The notes beneath the pieces are model-generated. The model was given only the letters and a program-made list of their open reading frames with translations, was not told the origin of the DNA and searched no databases. Positions 54,363-62,058 of a stretch of 64,000 bases of DNA are shown here, one piece after another. Numbering within the stretch: the stretch's first letter is position 1; each line of letters begins with the position of its first letter. Source of the stretch: Rhodohalobacter sulfatireducens (lineage in GTDB: Bacteria; Bacteroidota; Rhodothermia; Balneolales; Balneolaceae); the NCBI RefSeq assembly GCF_022012475.1, contig NZ_JAKLWS010000003.1, positions 1-64,000 of the forward strand. The letters are read 5' to 3'. The position numbers and the translations under genes were made by a program.

Positions 54363-55214
54363 TTATTTTTTGAGTAGAGTTTTAAGTACGAAAAAGATGT
54401 TCTCCTTTCTCTCCATTAAGCGTCGTTTAAAGTAGGGGAACCACATTGTACCGAACGGAACATATATACGGGCGTTGAACCCATTTTTGGTGAGATTTTC
54501 CATGGTTTCCTGTCGCAGCCCGTACAGCATCTGGAATTCAAAGCGGTCTTTATTGATGTTGTTTTTGTCCGTGTAATTCTTCACGAAGTCAACCAGCTCC
54601 TCATCGTGTGTGGCAATTCGGGGAAAATCGGTTTTTTCGAGGAGTACTTTCGAGTAGTTTTTAAACGCCTCGCGTATATCAGCCATATCTTGCAATGCAA
54701 TCAGCTTTGGTTCTTTGTACGCTCCTTTGCATAACCGTATATCAGCTTCCAGATCGGTAAGTTCTTCTATATCCTCTTTTGTTCTGTGTAGGTACGCCTG
54801 AAGAACAATTCCCACATGTTTGCCATATTTTTCAAATGCATCTTTAAAAATATCGATTGTTCGCTGGGTATAATCCGAGCCTTCCATATCAATTCGAACA
54901 AACGAATTAAGTTCTTTTGCTAAATCGAGAAGTTTGAAGACGTTGTTTTTGCAATACTCCTCATCAATATCCATCCCTAACATGGTAAGCTTTATGGAGA
55001 TGGTGCTTTTTAACCCGGCATTATGAATTTCTTGCAGGAGTTGTCGATAGATCTCTACGGTGTCGTCAGCTGTGGTTTTCTTCTTGACATTTTCACCCAG
55101 CAGGTCGAGCGTTACCTTAATTCCCTTATCATTCAGATCTTTAATCTTGGGTATTGTCTCATCAAATGTTTTGCCCGCTACAAAGCGTCTCGCAAGAAAA
55201 AAAGGTAATTTCAT
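54363..55214 (-). CDS. Proline dehydrogenase
   Basis: The 283-residue protein is a minimal PutA-type PRODH barrel, beginning at the RRFVAGKTFDE motif. It carries VRIDMEGSDYTQRTIDIF and GIVLQAYLHRT, DIRLCKGAY, and the C-terminal substrate helix FGTMWFPYFKRRLMERKEN with the paired Arg residues that hold the proline carboxylate. It oxidises L-proline to pyrroline-5-carboxylate with FAD. No P5C dehydrogenase is adjacent. It converges on the M1 peptidase gene, which could supply proline from peptides; that link is only suggestive. Confidence 0.93.
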   Translation of the reverse strand: MKLPFFLARRFVAGKTFDETIPKIKDLNDKGIKVTLDLLGENVKKKTTADDTVEIYRQLLQEIHNAGLKSTISIKLTMLGMDIDEEYCKNNVFKLLDLAKELNSFVRIDMEGSDYTQRTIDIFKDAFEKYGKHVGIVLQAYLHRTKEDIEELTDLEADIRLCKGAYKEPKLIALQDMADIREAFKNYSKVLLEKTDFPRIATHDEELVDFVKNYTDKNNINKDRFEFQMLYGLRQETMENLTKNGFNARIYVPFGTMWFPYFKRRLMERKENIFFVLKTLLKK

Positions 55215-55423
55215 AACAGAAAAATACTATTAATATGGATTAAGATGAAAAGGATTGGATTCAATAATCGTTAAAGAAAACAGAAATTAAGCAGAGATTC
55301 ATTCAAAAAAGCGTAACCCTTTAATGCTTTCTCCGTACTAATTTCTTGTAGGGTGGAATGAACTATTCTAAAAAAGAAAATCTCATTTCACACATATCGG
55401 GTCAAGGAAAAAACATTAAAATT

Positions 55424-56356
55424 ATGATAGAAAAAACATATAAAGCAGTCGTTGCCTTTTTGGTATTGGTCCTATCTTTTGTCTGCTCGGCGAATGCCCA
55501 AAATAGTGACCGGGCTTATCGTATTGATACTTTTAACACCACTGATTCTCCATCTGTCATGATTGAGACATCGGGCGGTTCGATTGATGTTATCGGACAA
55601 AACTCAGGCGAAGTTCGGGTTGAGATGTATGTTCGCAGAAATGGCAGATACGTAGATCCATCAGATACGGATCTGTCGGATTTTGATATTGAGATAGACT
55701 CGAACGGAAATACCGTAGTTGCCAAAGCCGATCGACGTGGCAGAAGCGGTTGGAGCCTCTTCGGCGGCAGAAATATTTCGATCTCTTTTGTGGTATTTGC
55801 TCCTCAAGGTTCTGCGGTTACGGGAAATACCAGCGGAGGAAGTGTTTCGGCCGAATATATCATGAATTCAGTCAATCTGAGAACAAGTGGCGGTAGTGTG
55901 AATCTAAAAGATCTTTCCGGAGAAACTGATGCACGTACATCGGGTGGGAGTATAAATGTAGAAAATGTTTCCGGAACGTTGAGTGCCCGCACAAGCGGTG
56001 GATCCGTATCTGCCTATAACGTTGATGGCGTTGCTGATCTGCGCACGTCCGGCGGAAGCATCCGTCTTGAAAATATTTCTGCTAAAATGTCTGCTCGAAC
56101 AAGTGGCGGTAGTATCCGGGCAGATTTTTTATCCTTTTCGGATGATATTGAGCTGCAGACCAGTGGAGGAAGTATCCATATTGATATACAAAATGCATCA
56201 GATTTTGAATTGGATTTAAGTGGAAACCGGGTTAATACGGAACTCAGAAATTTTACCGGAGAGTTTGAGAGAGACCATATAGAAGGTAGAATTGGTAATG
56301 GCGGGCCAAAATTAACGGCTAGAACTTCCGGAGGATCTGTTAACCTGGATTACTAA
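55424..56356 (+). CDS. Secreted TSGGS-repeat protein (DUF4097-like beta-solenoid)
   Basis: I use ATG 55424, which gives a signal peptide ending SANAQ; the frame reaches 55358. The 310-residue product has nine TSGGS units about 18-20 residues apart, for example RTSGGSVNLKDLSGETDA and RTSGGSINVENVSGTLSA. This matches the right-handed beta-helix of DUF4097 family proteins. Asp and Ser turn residues stack down the solenoid. Its function is unknown; surface or periplasmic. A terminator follows. It precedes, but is not in, the ba3 oxidase operon. Confidence 0.87.
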   Translation: MIEKTYKAVVAFLVLVLSFVCSANAQNSDRAYRIDTFNTTDSPSVMIETSGGSIDVIGQNSGEVRVEMYVRRNGRYVDPSDTDLSDFDIEIDSNGNTVVAKADRRGRSGWSLFGGRNISISFVVFAPQGSAVTGNTSGGSVSAEYIMNSVNLRTSGGSVNLKDLSGETDARTSGGSINVENVSGTLSARTSGGSVSAYNVDGVADLRTSGGSIRLENISAKMSARTSGGSIRADFLSFSDDIELQTSGGSIHIDIQNASDFELDLSGNRVNTELRNFTGEFERDHIEGRIGNGGPKLTARTSGGSVNLDY

Positions 56357-56377
56357 ATATATCGCTCACAATGAGTT

Positions 56378-56413
56378 AAAAGTGCGCATCTAACGGTGTC
56401 GCACTTTTTTTAT
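56378..56413 (+). terminator. Rho-independent terminator after the TSGGS-repeat gene
   Basis: AAAAGTGCG and CGCACTTTT pair around a 13-base loop, followed by a T-run (TTTTATTTT). It separates the repeat gene from the oxidase operon. Confidence 0.88.
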
Positions 56414-56495
56414 TTTGGACACACTTGTCTTTTTACTTTTACATTTCTTTAAGTTTACATTAAGTTCTTTATTAACCAAAATAATCGGAGGATAA

Positions 56496-56630
56496 ATGGG
56501 GAACACAGACCAAAGCACCGAACAAGAAGATTTCCAGCCTAAAGGGGCTATCGCTTTTTTCCTGATTCTAATTGTGATGTATACTGTGATGTGGTTTTCA
56601 CTTTACTTTGAACTTTTAGGGAGGGGATAG
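56496..56630 (+). CDS. Cytochrome c oxidase subunit IIa-like peptide (ba3-type)
   Basis: This 44-residue protein begins MGNTDQSTEQEDFQPKG and has one membrane helix, AIAFFLILIVMYTVMWFSLYF, quoted by its parts AIAFFLILIV and MWFSLYF, ending ELLGRG. It is preceded by GGAGG, 5 nt before ATG. It closely resembles subunit IIa of ba3 oxidases, where a PKG-helix-RG peptide fills the place of a missing helix of subunit II. It lies 4 bp before subunit II. Confidence 0.85.
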   Translation: MGNTDQSTEQEDFQPKGAIAFFLILIVMYTVMWFSLYFELLGRG

Positions 56631-56634
56631 CAAA

Positions 56635-57111
56635 ATGGATAAATCAGAGAAAATGGCCTTAAGCCTTAGTGGAATGCTGTTAGTTTTGTTCTTTGGAGCA
56701 ATTATGTATGCAGCAGTTGTTGAAGATATCCAGGTTCCAACATGTATTACAGATATGGAACCGTTCACATCAGACACGCTGTTCCAAAGTGGCCCGGAAA
56801 CGTACGAGTTACAGATGGTTGCTCGGATGTGGGCATTTCAGCCATCAACAGTTCGCTTGCCCGTTGGCTCAACAGTAGATATGTATTTAACGTCTCAGGA
56901 CATTACCCACGGGTTTATGATTGAAAATAAGAACGTAAACCTGATGGCGGTGCCGGGTGCAGTAAACTATATTCAAGTTACCTTCGATGAACCGGGCGAA
57001 TACTTCTTTGCGTGCCATGAATTTTGTGGGGCAGCACATCACACTATGTCTGGACGGATTATTATTGAAGAAGAAGGAGTAGCAGGTAATCAAATGGGGG
57101 CATTACAATGA
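56635..57111 (+). CDS. ba3-type cytochrome c oxidase subunit II
   Basis: The 158-residue subunit has one N-terminal membrane helix (ALSLSGMLLVLFFGAIMYAA) and a CuA cupredoxin domain. CuA ligands are His92 (DITHGFMI), Cys127, Glu129, Cys131, His135 and Met138 in CHEFCGAAHHTM. It receives electrons from cytochrome c or a cupredoxin. The short length and single helix are as in ba3-type (B-family) oxidases. It overlaps subunit I by 4 bp. Confidence 0.95.
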   Translation: MDKSEKMALSLSGMLLVLFFGAIMYAAVVEDIQVPTCITDMEPFTSDTLFQSGPETYELQMVARMWAFQPSTVRLPVGSTVDMYLTSQDITHGFMIENKNVNLMAVPGAVNYIQVTFDEPGEYFFACHEFCGAAHHTMSGRIIIEEEGVAGNQMGALQ

Positions 57112-58799
57112 ATTTAGAGACATTTCAATTTTCAAAATCAGCTAAGAAGCTAAATTCACTACTCATTATTATCCCGATGGTACTGCTGTTTATCGGGGTA
57201 TATGGTGGCTTGATGCAGACTCTATTCCGAGCGGGAATCATCCAGAGTGATCCTTTTATGGGTGGAGATTATTACAAGGGATTAACTATTCACGGTGTTT
57301 TAAATGCAATTGTATTTACCACATTTTTTGCGGTAGCACTTGGCAATGCATTGATTCCGTATTCTCTGAAGATGAACCTGAATACGAAAGCTGCCTGGGC
57401 ATCGGGTATACTGATGCTGGTAGGATCAGTGATGGCAGGTGTTGTCATGCTAATGGGTGAGGCAACGGTATTATACACATTCTATCCGCCTTTGAAGGCA
57501 CATCCGCTGTTTTATGTGGGCCTGACCTTATTGGTTGTTGGTTCATGGGTGGCATTTTTCAACTGGATACCGATGTACCTGAAATGGCGTCGAGAGAATC
57601 CCGGCGAAAAAACCCCGCTAACAGTTGTGGGAATGTTCACCACGTTTATCGTATGGCTGATTGCCACGGCATCCGTTGCTGTTGAAATTTTGTTTATGCT
57701 TCTGCCATGGTCTCTTGGTTTGATAGATGAGGTAAATGTGATGCTTGCAAGGACATTATTTTGGTTTTTTGGTCACCCATTGGTGTACTTTTGGTTATTG
57801 CCGGCATATGTGATGTACTATTCATTCATGCCAAAACTTGCTGACGGTAAGCTCTATTCCGATATGGCCGGCCGACTGGTATTTATGATGTTTGTGGTAT
57901 TTTCCGTTCCGGTTGGTACACACCACCAATACATGGACCCGGCTATTGGATCGCAATGGAAGCTGATACATGGTATCTTTACGTTTGCTGTTGCGCTGCC
58001 AAGTTTAATTACAGCATTTACCCTGGCGGCTTCTCTTGAATATGCAGGACGACAACGCGGAGGTAAAGGATTGTTCGGATGGATTACGAAACTCCCCTAT
58101 TTCGACAAAGAAAAATGGTTTTTCTCATATCTCATTTCCGGATTGATCATTTTCATCTTTGGCGGGATTAGTGGAATTGTGAATGCATCCTATCAAATGA
58201 ACACGGCTGTCCATAATACAGCATGGGTTCCGGGACACTTTCACCTGACGGTTGCCGGTCCGGTATTGCTTGCTTTCTTAGGCGGCAGTATGTATTTAAT
58301 TCACCAGTTTATGGGTAAACCAGTGAAGATGAAAGGCTGGACATTATCCGTTCCGTATATCTATACAATTGGTGTCTCGATCTTTTCATGGGGCTTGATG
58401 CGAGGAGGCCTTTTGGGTATGCCGAGACGTACTAACACCGGGGCATCATATGCAAATCCGGAAAGTGTTTTATATCAACCCGACTGGATGCCATACATTG
58501 ATATTACGGTGATTGGCGGAATTATTATGTTCCTGGCAATTGTAATCTTTGTGGTTGCATTCTTTGCTACGGTATTTGCCCGAAGTGAGGTAACAGCCGA
58601 GGAACCCAAGGTTACATTCCCAATTACGGCTCCGTTGCATAACGAACCTTCACTATGGTTAAGAAATTTCAAACCATTTATAATAATTGCTATCATCTTA
58701 ATCGTACTTTCATATACACCTGTTATATATGATGTTTTACAGTCAACATACGACGGTTCACTACCCTATTCACCGAATAGTCCGGTACCGTTACGTTAA
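57108..58799 (+). CDS. ba3-type cytochrome c oxidase subunit I
   Basis: The 563-residue haem-copper oxidase has about 13 membrane helices. Metal ligands: His62 in GLTIHGVLNA (low-spin haem), His223 and Tyr227 in GHPLVYFW (CuB and the cross-linked Tyr), His272-His273 in THHQYMDP (CuB), His377 and His379 in GHFHLTVAG (haems). It reduces O2 to water and pumps protons. B-family type is inferred from the lack of the A-family glutamate region and from the small subunits next to it. Confidence 0.95.
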   Translation: MNLETFQFSKSAKKLNSLLIIIPMVLLFIGVYGGLMQTLFRAGIIQSDPFMGGDYYKGLTIHGVLNAIVFTTFFAVALGNALIPYSLKMNLNTKAAWASGILMLVGSVMAGVVMLMGEATVLYTFYPPLKAHPLFYVGLTLLVVGSWVAFFNWIPMYLKWRRENPGEKTPLTVVGMFTTFIVWLIATASVAVEILFMLLPWSLGLIDEVNVMLARTLFWFFGHPLVYFWLLPAYVMYYSFMPKLADGKLYSDMAGRLVFMMFVVFSVPVGTHHQYMDPAIGSQWKLIHGIFTFAVALPSLITAFTLAASLEYAGRQRGGKGLFGWITKLPYFDKEKWFFSYLISGLIIFIFGGISGIVNASYQMNTAVHNTAWVPGHFHLTVAGPVLLAFLGGSMYLIHQFMGKPVKMKGWTLSVPYIYTIGVSIFSWGLMRGGLLGMPRRTNTGASYANPESVLYQPDWMPYIDITVIGGIIMFLAIVIFVVAFFATVFARSEVTAEEPKVTFPITAPLHNEPSLWLRNFKPFIIIAIILIVLSYTPVIYDVLQSTYDGSLPYSPNSPVPLR

Positions 58800-58802
58800 A
58801 GA

Positions 58803-59432
58803 ATGATAAAGACAATTAGTCTGGCAATGTTTAAAAAGAAGTTTTTTTGGCAAATCATAATATTGCTGGGGATCACAGTTCTGTATCTGCAGAGCTGTGA
58901 TCGTTTGTCAGTAGAAAAAGACCTGGAGGGTGTAGAATATAATTTGGTTGATCAGGACAGCAGTAAGATTGCATTTCCTGAAGACTTTTCCGGAAAAGTA
59001 ATGCTCGTGGGGTATGTTTACACACACTGCCCGGATATCTGTCCCATGATTACCTACAATATGAGAGACGTACAACAGGAACTGGGGCAACACGAAGATT
59101 TCATGCTGGTGAGCGTTTCATTCGATCCGACACGAGATACGCCCACTGTTTTATCTAATTATGCCAACAGCTATAGTATCAACCAAAATAATTGGCGGTT
59201 GTTAACAGGTGATAAAGACGAGGTAGATTCACTCCTCGAAGAGCTTGAGATTGCAACCGTGAAGACTCCCACTCGATTTACGGAAGATAATACTCCTATC
59301 TACTTTATTGATCATACCGATCGAGTAAGTCTGATAGATCGGGAGGGTCGTGTGCGGAATTCGTATCTTGGGAGTGAATTAAGTTCTGAAGAAGTTATTC
59401 AGGATTTAGAAAAACTTTTAAATGAAACTTGA
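58803..59432 (+). CDS. SCO1/SenC copper chaperone lipoprotein
   Basis: This protein of 209 residues (201 if ATG 58827 is used) has a signal peptide with lipobox YLQSC. The copper site is Cys76-x3-Cys80 in THCPDICPM and His171 in FIDHTDRV. SFDPTRDTPTVL is typical. It delivers Cu to, or reduces, the CuA site of subunit II. It starts 3 bp after subunit I, so it is in the operon. Confidence 0.94.
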   Translation: MIKTISLAMFKKKFFWQIIILLGITVLYLQSCDRLSVEKDLEGVEYNLVDQDSSKIAFPEDFSGKVMLVGYVYTHCPDICPMITYNMRDVQQELGQHEDFMLVSVSFDPTRDTPTVLSNYANSYSINQNNWRLLTGDKDEVDSLLEELEIATVKTPTRFTEDNTPIYFIDHTDRVSLIDREGRVRNSYLGSELSSEEVIQDLEKLLNET

Positions 59433-59515
59433 AAAAACTTTCTCGTATGAATGTTGTATTTTTAATACTTGTTCAAAAGAGAAGAATTTTAACACAAAAC
59501 ATATAACACATTACA

Positions 59516-60088
59516 ATGAATAAATTACTTTTCAACTCTATTTTTGTAGCCCTGCTATTTGCGTTTACAGCCTGTGGTGGTGGCGGTGATACCGCTGAAG
59601 AAACAGCCAGCCAGGATGCTGAATCAGCAGAAGCAGTAGATGATGGTATACGAACGATCGATATCATCGGTACAGACGATATGAAATTTGTAGTAGAATC
59701 GGAAGGCGAGGGGCTGGTAACAGGAGGTACTGCCGGAGAATATATACTTCTTGAGGCAATTGAAGTTGCACCCGGCGAAGAGATTCGAATTAACCTGACT
59801 ACAGTAAGTAATCTGCCGCCTACTGCAATGTCTCACAACTGGACACTTGTAGAGATGGGAACCGATACTGATGCGTTTGCACGTGCTTCTATAACTGCCA
59901 GGGATAATGAGTACATCGCCCCTGACTTTGAAGACCAGGTGATTGTACACACCGCAATGCTTGGAGATGGTGAAACAGACTCAATAACATTTACTGCTCC
60001 TGAAGAGCCCGGTGATTATGATTATATCTGTACATTCCCGGGTCACTATGCCGGTGGAATGGTTGGTATTTTAAGAGTACAAGAATAA
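59516..60088 (+). CDS. Auracyanin/azurin-like blue copper lipoprotein
   Basis: The 190-residue protein has lipobox FTAC and a Glu/Ala/Asp-rich linker. The cupredoxin domain has type-1 copper ligands His107 (MSHNWTL), Cys172 and His177 (CTFPGH) and Met182 (AGGMVG). The spacing C-x4-H-x4-M is that of auracyanin. It probably donates electrons to the ba3 oxidase next to it, in place of or together with cytochrome c; this is inference from context. The 83-bp gap and the final terminator suit one operon. Confidence 0.93.
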   Translation: MNKLLFNSIFVALLFAFTACGGGGDTAEETASQDAESAEAVDDGIRTIDIIGTDDMKFVVESEGEGLVTGGTAGEYILLEAIEVAPGEEIRINLTTVSNLPPTAMSHNWTLVEMGTDTDAFARASITARDNEYIAPDFEDQVIVHTAMLGDGETDSITFTAPEEPGDYDYICTFPGHYAGGMVGILRVQE

Positions 60089-60117
60089 TTATAAAACCTT
60101 CAACTACTTTTAAAACG

Positions 60118-60147
60118 AAAGGCCATGTGTTAAACATGGCCTTTTTT
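60118..60147 (+). terminator. Rho-independent terminator after the ba3 oxidase operon
   Basis: AGGCCATGT, loop GTTAA, ACATGGCCT, then TTTTTATTTTT. Confidence 0.92.
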
Positions 60148-60167
60148 ATTTTTGATATCTGTAGTGA

Positions 60168-60593
60168 TTATTTAAACTCGATATACACCGGTTTTTTTGT
60201 TTGCGAGGCAACGGAAACTGCTTCACTATAGGTCTTTTGCTGGATTTCCTTAGATGATGACTTTGCTAATTCAATAGGTTCATTGTCACCTTCTACAGCT
60301 CCCATCCCGGATGCACATGTTACAGTTATTTCCATTGGTGAATAAAGACTAAATGTAATCGCTTGTGCAACCATATTAAGGAAGCTATGTCGGGTTTCGA
60401 CTTTGGCAACACCGTTAGAGCAGTGCTCAGTTGCGTCGACAATATCCGGCGGTACCAGCCCTGCAATAAACCCGGTGGCCCATTTTTTCTGGTAAACTTC
60501 ACTTGAGGCTTCAAGCCCGGTTGTTACCTGTGCGTGATAGCAGCCAGACATCAACATGGCGAGCGCGAAAAGAAATACAGACTTTTTAAACAT
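60168..60593 (-). CDS. Bor-family lipoprotein
   Basis: The 141-residue protein has a signal peptide with lipobox MSGC. The rest follows the Bor pattern: YQKKWATGFIAGLVPPDIVD, then ATEHCSNGVAKVETRHSFLN, then FSLYSPMEITVTC. In phage lambda Bor is an outer-membrane lipoprotein linked to serum resistance. Here no phage gene lies near, so it is a chromosomal homologue of unknown role. The C-terminal extension of about 40 residues beyond the Bor core is extra. Confidence 0.85.
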   Translation of the reverse strand: MFKKSVFLFALAMLMSGCYHAQVTTGLEASSEVYQKKWATGFIAGLVPPDIVDATEHCSNGVAKVETRHSFLNMVAQAITFSLYSPMEITVTCASGMGAVEGDNEPIELAKSSSKEIQQKTYSEAVSVASQTKKPVYIEFK

Positions 60594-60706
60594 AATATTA
60601 GGATGATTTTGTGATTGTTTTTTACATATTTGGTGAAGAGTGTATCTTCATTTTTAATATGCGTTAATTTAAAGTAAAAAGTCTCAAAAGGATTTAAGTA
60701 TAAGAG

Positions 60707-61174
60707 ATGAAAGAGCTGAATATTATAGAAGCCGATTTATCAAATGAAAAACATACGGATGCAATATTGCATGTAACTAATGAATATGCAAAACATCCAA
60801 TGGGATTGGGAAAACCTTTGCCCGAAGATATCCGGGAGAAATTAATTGATGAGATTCAAAATTTTCCGGTTTGGTTTAGTTTAATTGCATTCTATGATGA
60901 TCAACCGGCTGGAATTGTCAATTGTGTTTACAGTTTTTCTACATTCAATGCTGCCAAAGTCATAAATGTTCACGATTTAGCGGTATTAAAAAATTTTCGA
61001 AGTAAAGGCATTGGTGAGGCTCTGCTGGCTGCTGTTGAGAAAAAGGCTAAAGAGACGAATTGCTGTAAAATCACGTTAGAAGTTCGTGCAGACAATCGTG
61101 CAAAAAATCTGTATGAAAGAATGAATTTTGAATATGGAGAACCAAAAATGTTTTTTATGAGTAAATACCTGTAA
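60707..61174 (+). CDS. GNAT-family N-acetyltransferase
   Basis: The 155-residue protein has the acetyl-CoA motif VLKNFRSKGIGEALLAAVEK (R/Q-x-x-G-x-G/A) and the C-terminal LEVRADNRAKNLYERMNFEY. The substrate is unknown. It is a free-standing gene. Confidence 0.93.
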   Translation: MKELNIIEADLSNEKHTDAILHVTNEYAKHPMGLGKPLPEDIREKLIDEIQNFPVWFSLIAFYDDQPAGIVNCVYSFSTFNAAKVINVHDLAVLKNFRSKGIGEALLAAVEKKAKETNCCKITLEVRADNRAKNLYERMNFEYGEPKMFFMSKYL

Positions 61175-61300
61175 AGGTTGTTTTTATTGATAAAGCTTAA
61201 ATAATATTCAATAAGACAGAGCCGAGTAAAGTGATCATGCAACTACAGGATTCTAATTGCGTATTATTATCAACGTGCAAAAATTGAAAGTAAAGATGGG

Positions 61301-61993
61301 ATGAGTCAAAAAAGTAAAGATCGAAAGACAAATGTAAGGGATTCAGGAAATGATTCACTTTCAGATTTCCTGGCAAAACACGAACAAAACACGCCTCAGG
61401 CTGAAACGTCTTCTAATAACTTCACGAAAAATGTTCTTCTGGTATCAATTGTTGTTGTGCTCGGTCTCTATTTTGTACAAGATATCAGCAGAATTTCTCT
61501 AAACCCGATTAACTCTATTGTTAATACCATCAATTTTGATGGTTACAGTGAAGATCTGCTCAATAGCATGAATGAGATGATGGCCGATATGGGGTATACA
61601 GCTCTGACACATGAAGACTTAACGGAACTTCGGGATGAGGGAGTTACAGCCACATATATATCTAATATACGATCGCTGGGCTATACGGGCCTTACACTTG
61701 ATGAATCTGTTCGACTCGCCAATGCTGGCGTGTCATCCACGTTTATGGCGATGATGATTGAACTGGGATACGATCTGACAATCGATGAATTTATTGAACT
61801 CGAAAGGGCAGATGTTACAGCCTACTATACCAGCAATATCCACGATTTGGGATATACCGATGTTACTACAGATCAACTCATTAGAATGCAGAGAATAGGT
61901 GTAACGCCCGAGCTTATCCAAACACTGCAGGAAGAACGTGGAGAAGATATCCCTCTTGAGGAGATTATTCGATATCGTATCAGCAATCAGTAA
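61301..61993 (+). CDS. Membrane-anchored protein with four helical LGYTxLT...GVT repeats
   Basis: The 230-residue protein has one membrane helix, NVLLVSIVVVLGLYFVQ, at about 46-62, with a short polar N terminus. The outer part has about four repeats near 27 residues: GYTALTHEDLTELRDEGVTA, LGYTGLTLDESVRLANAGVS, LGYDLTIDEFIELERADVTA and LGYTDVTTDQLIRMQRIGVT. Similar repeats occur in the sensor tails of some BlaR1-like proteins and in secreted proteins of Bacteroidota and Acidobacteria. Repeat-mediated binding is likely, ligand unknown. Confidence 0.82.
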   Translation: MSQKSKDRKTNVRDSGNDSLSDFLAKHEQNTPQAETSSNNFTKNVLLVSIVVVLGLYFVQDISRISLNPINSIVNTINFDGYSEDLLNSMNEMMADMGYTALTHEDLTELRDEGVTATYISNIRSLGYTGLTLDESVRLANAGVSSTFMAMMIELGYDLTIDEFIELERADVTAYYTSNIHDLGYTDVTTDQLIRMQRIGVTPELIQTLQEERGEDIPLEEIIRYRISNQ

Positions 61994-62024
61994 GCCATTT
62001 CGGAATTATTCCGAAACGACTTAC
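61990..62024. terminator. Hairpin between convergent genes
   Basis: TTTCGGAA, loop TTA, TTCCGAAA form an 8-bp stem within an outer GTAAG/CTTAC pairing. It lies at the stop of the repeat-protein gene, in the gap to ppdK. No T-run follows, so it is a possible two-way terminator only. Confidence 0.45.
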
Positions 62025-62058
62025 GATCACTAATCATGTCTTACTCAGTAATATATCT

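Noticed and set aside
60168-60593. Prophage remnant around the Bor-like gene
   Set aside because: The neighbours are an oxidase operon and an acetyltransferase, with no integrase, structural phage gene or attachment repeat.
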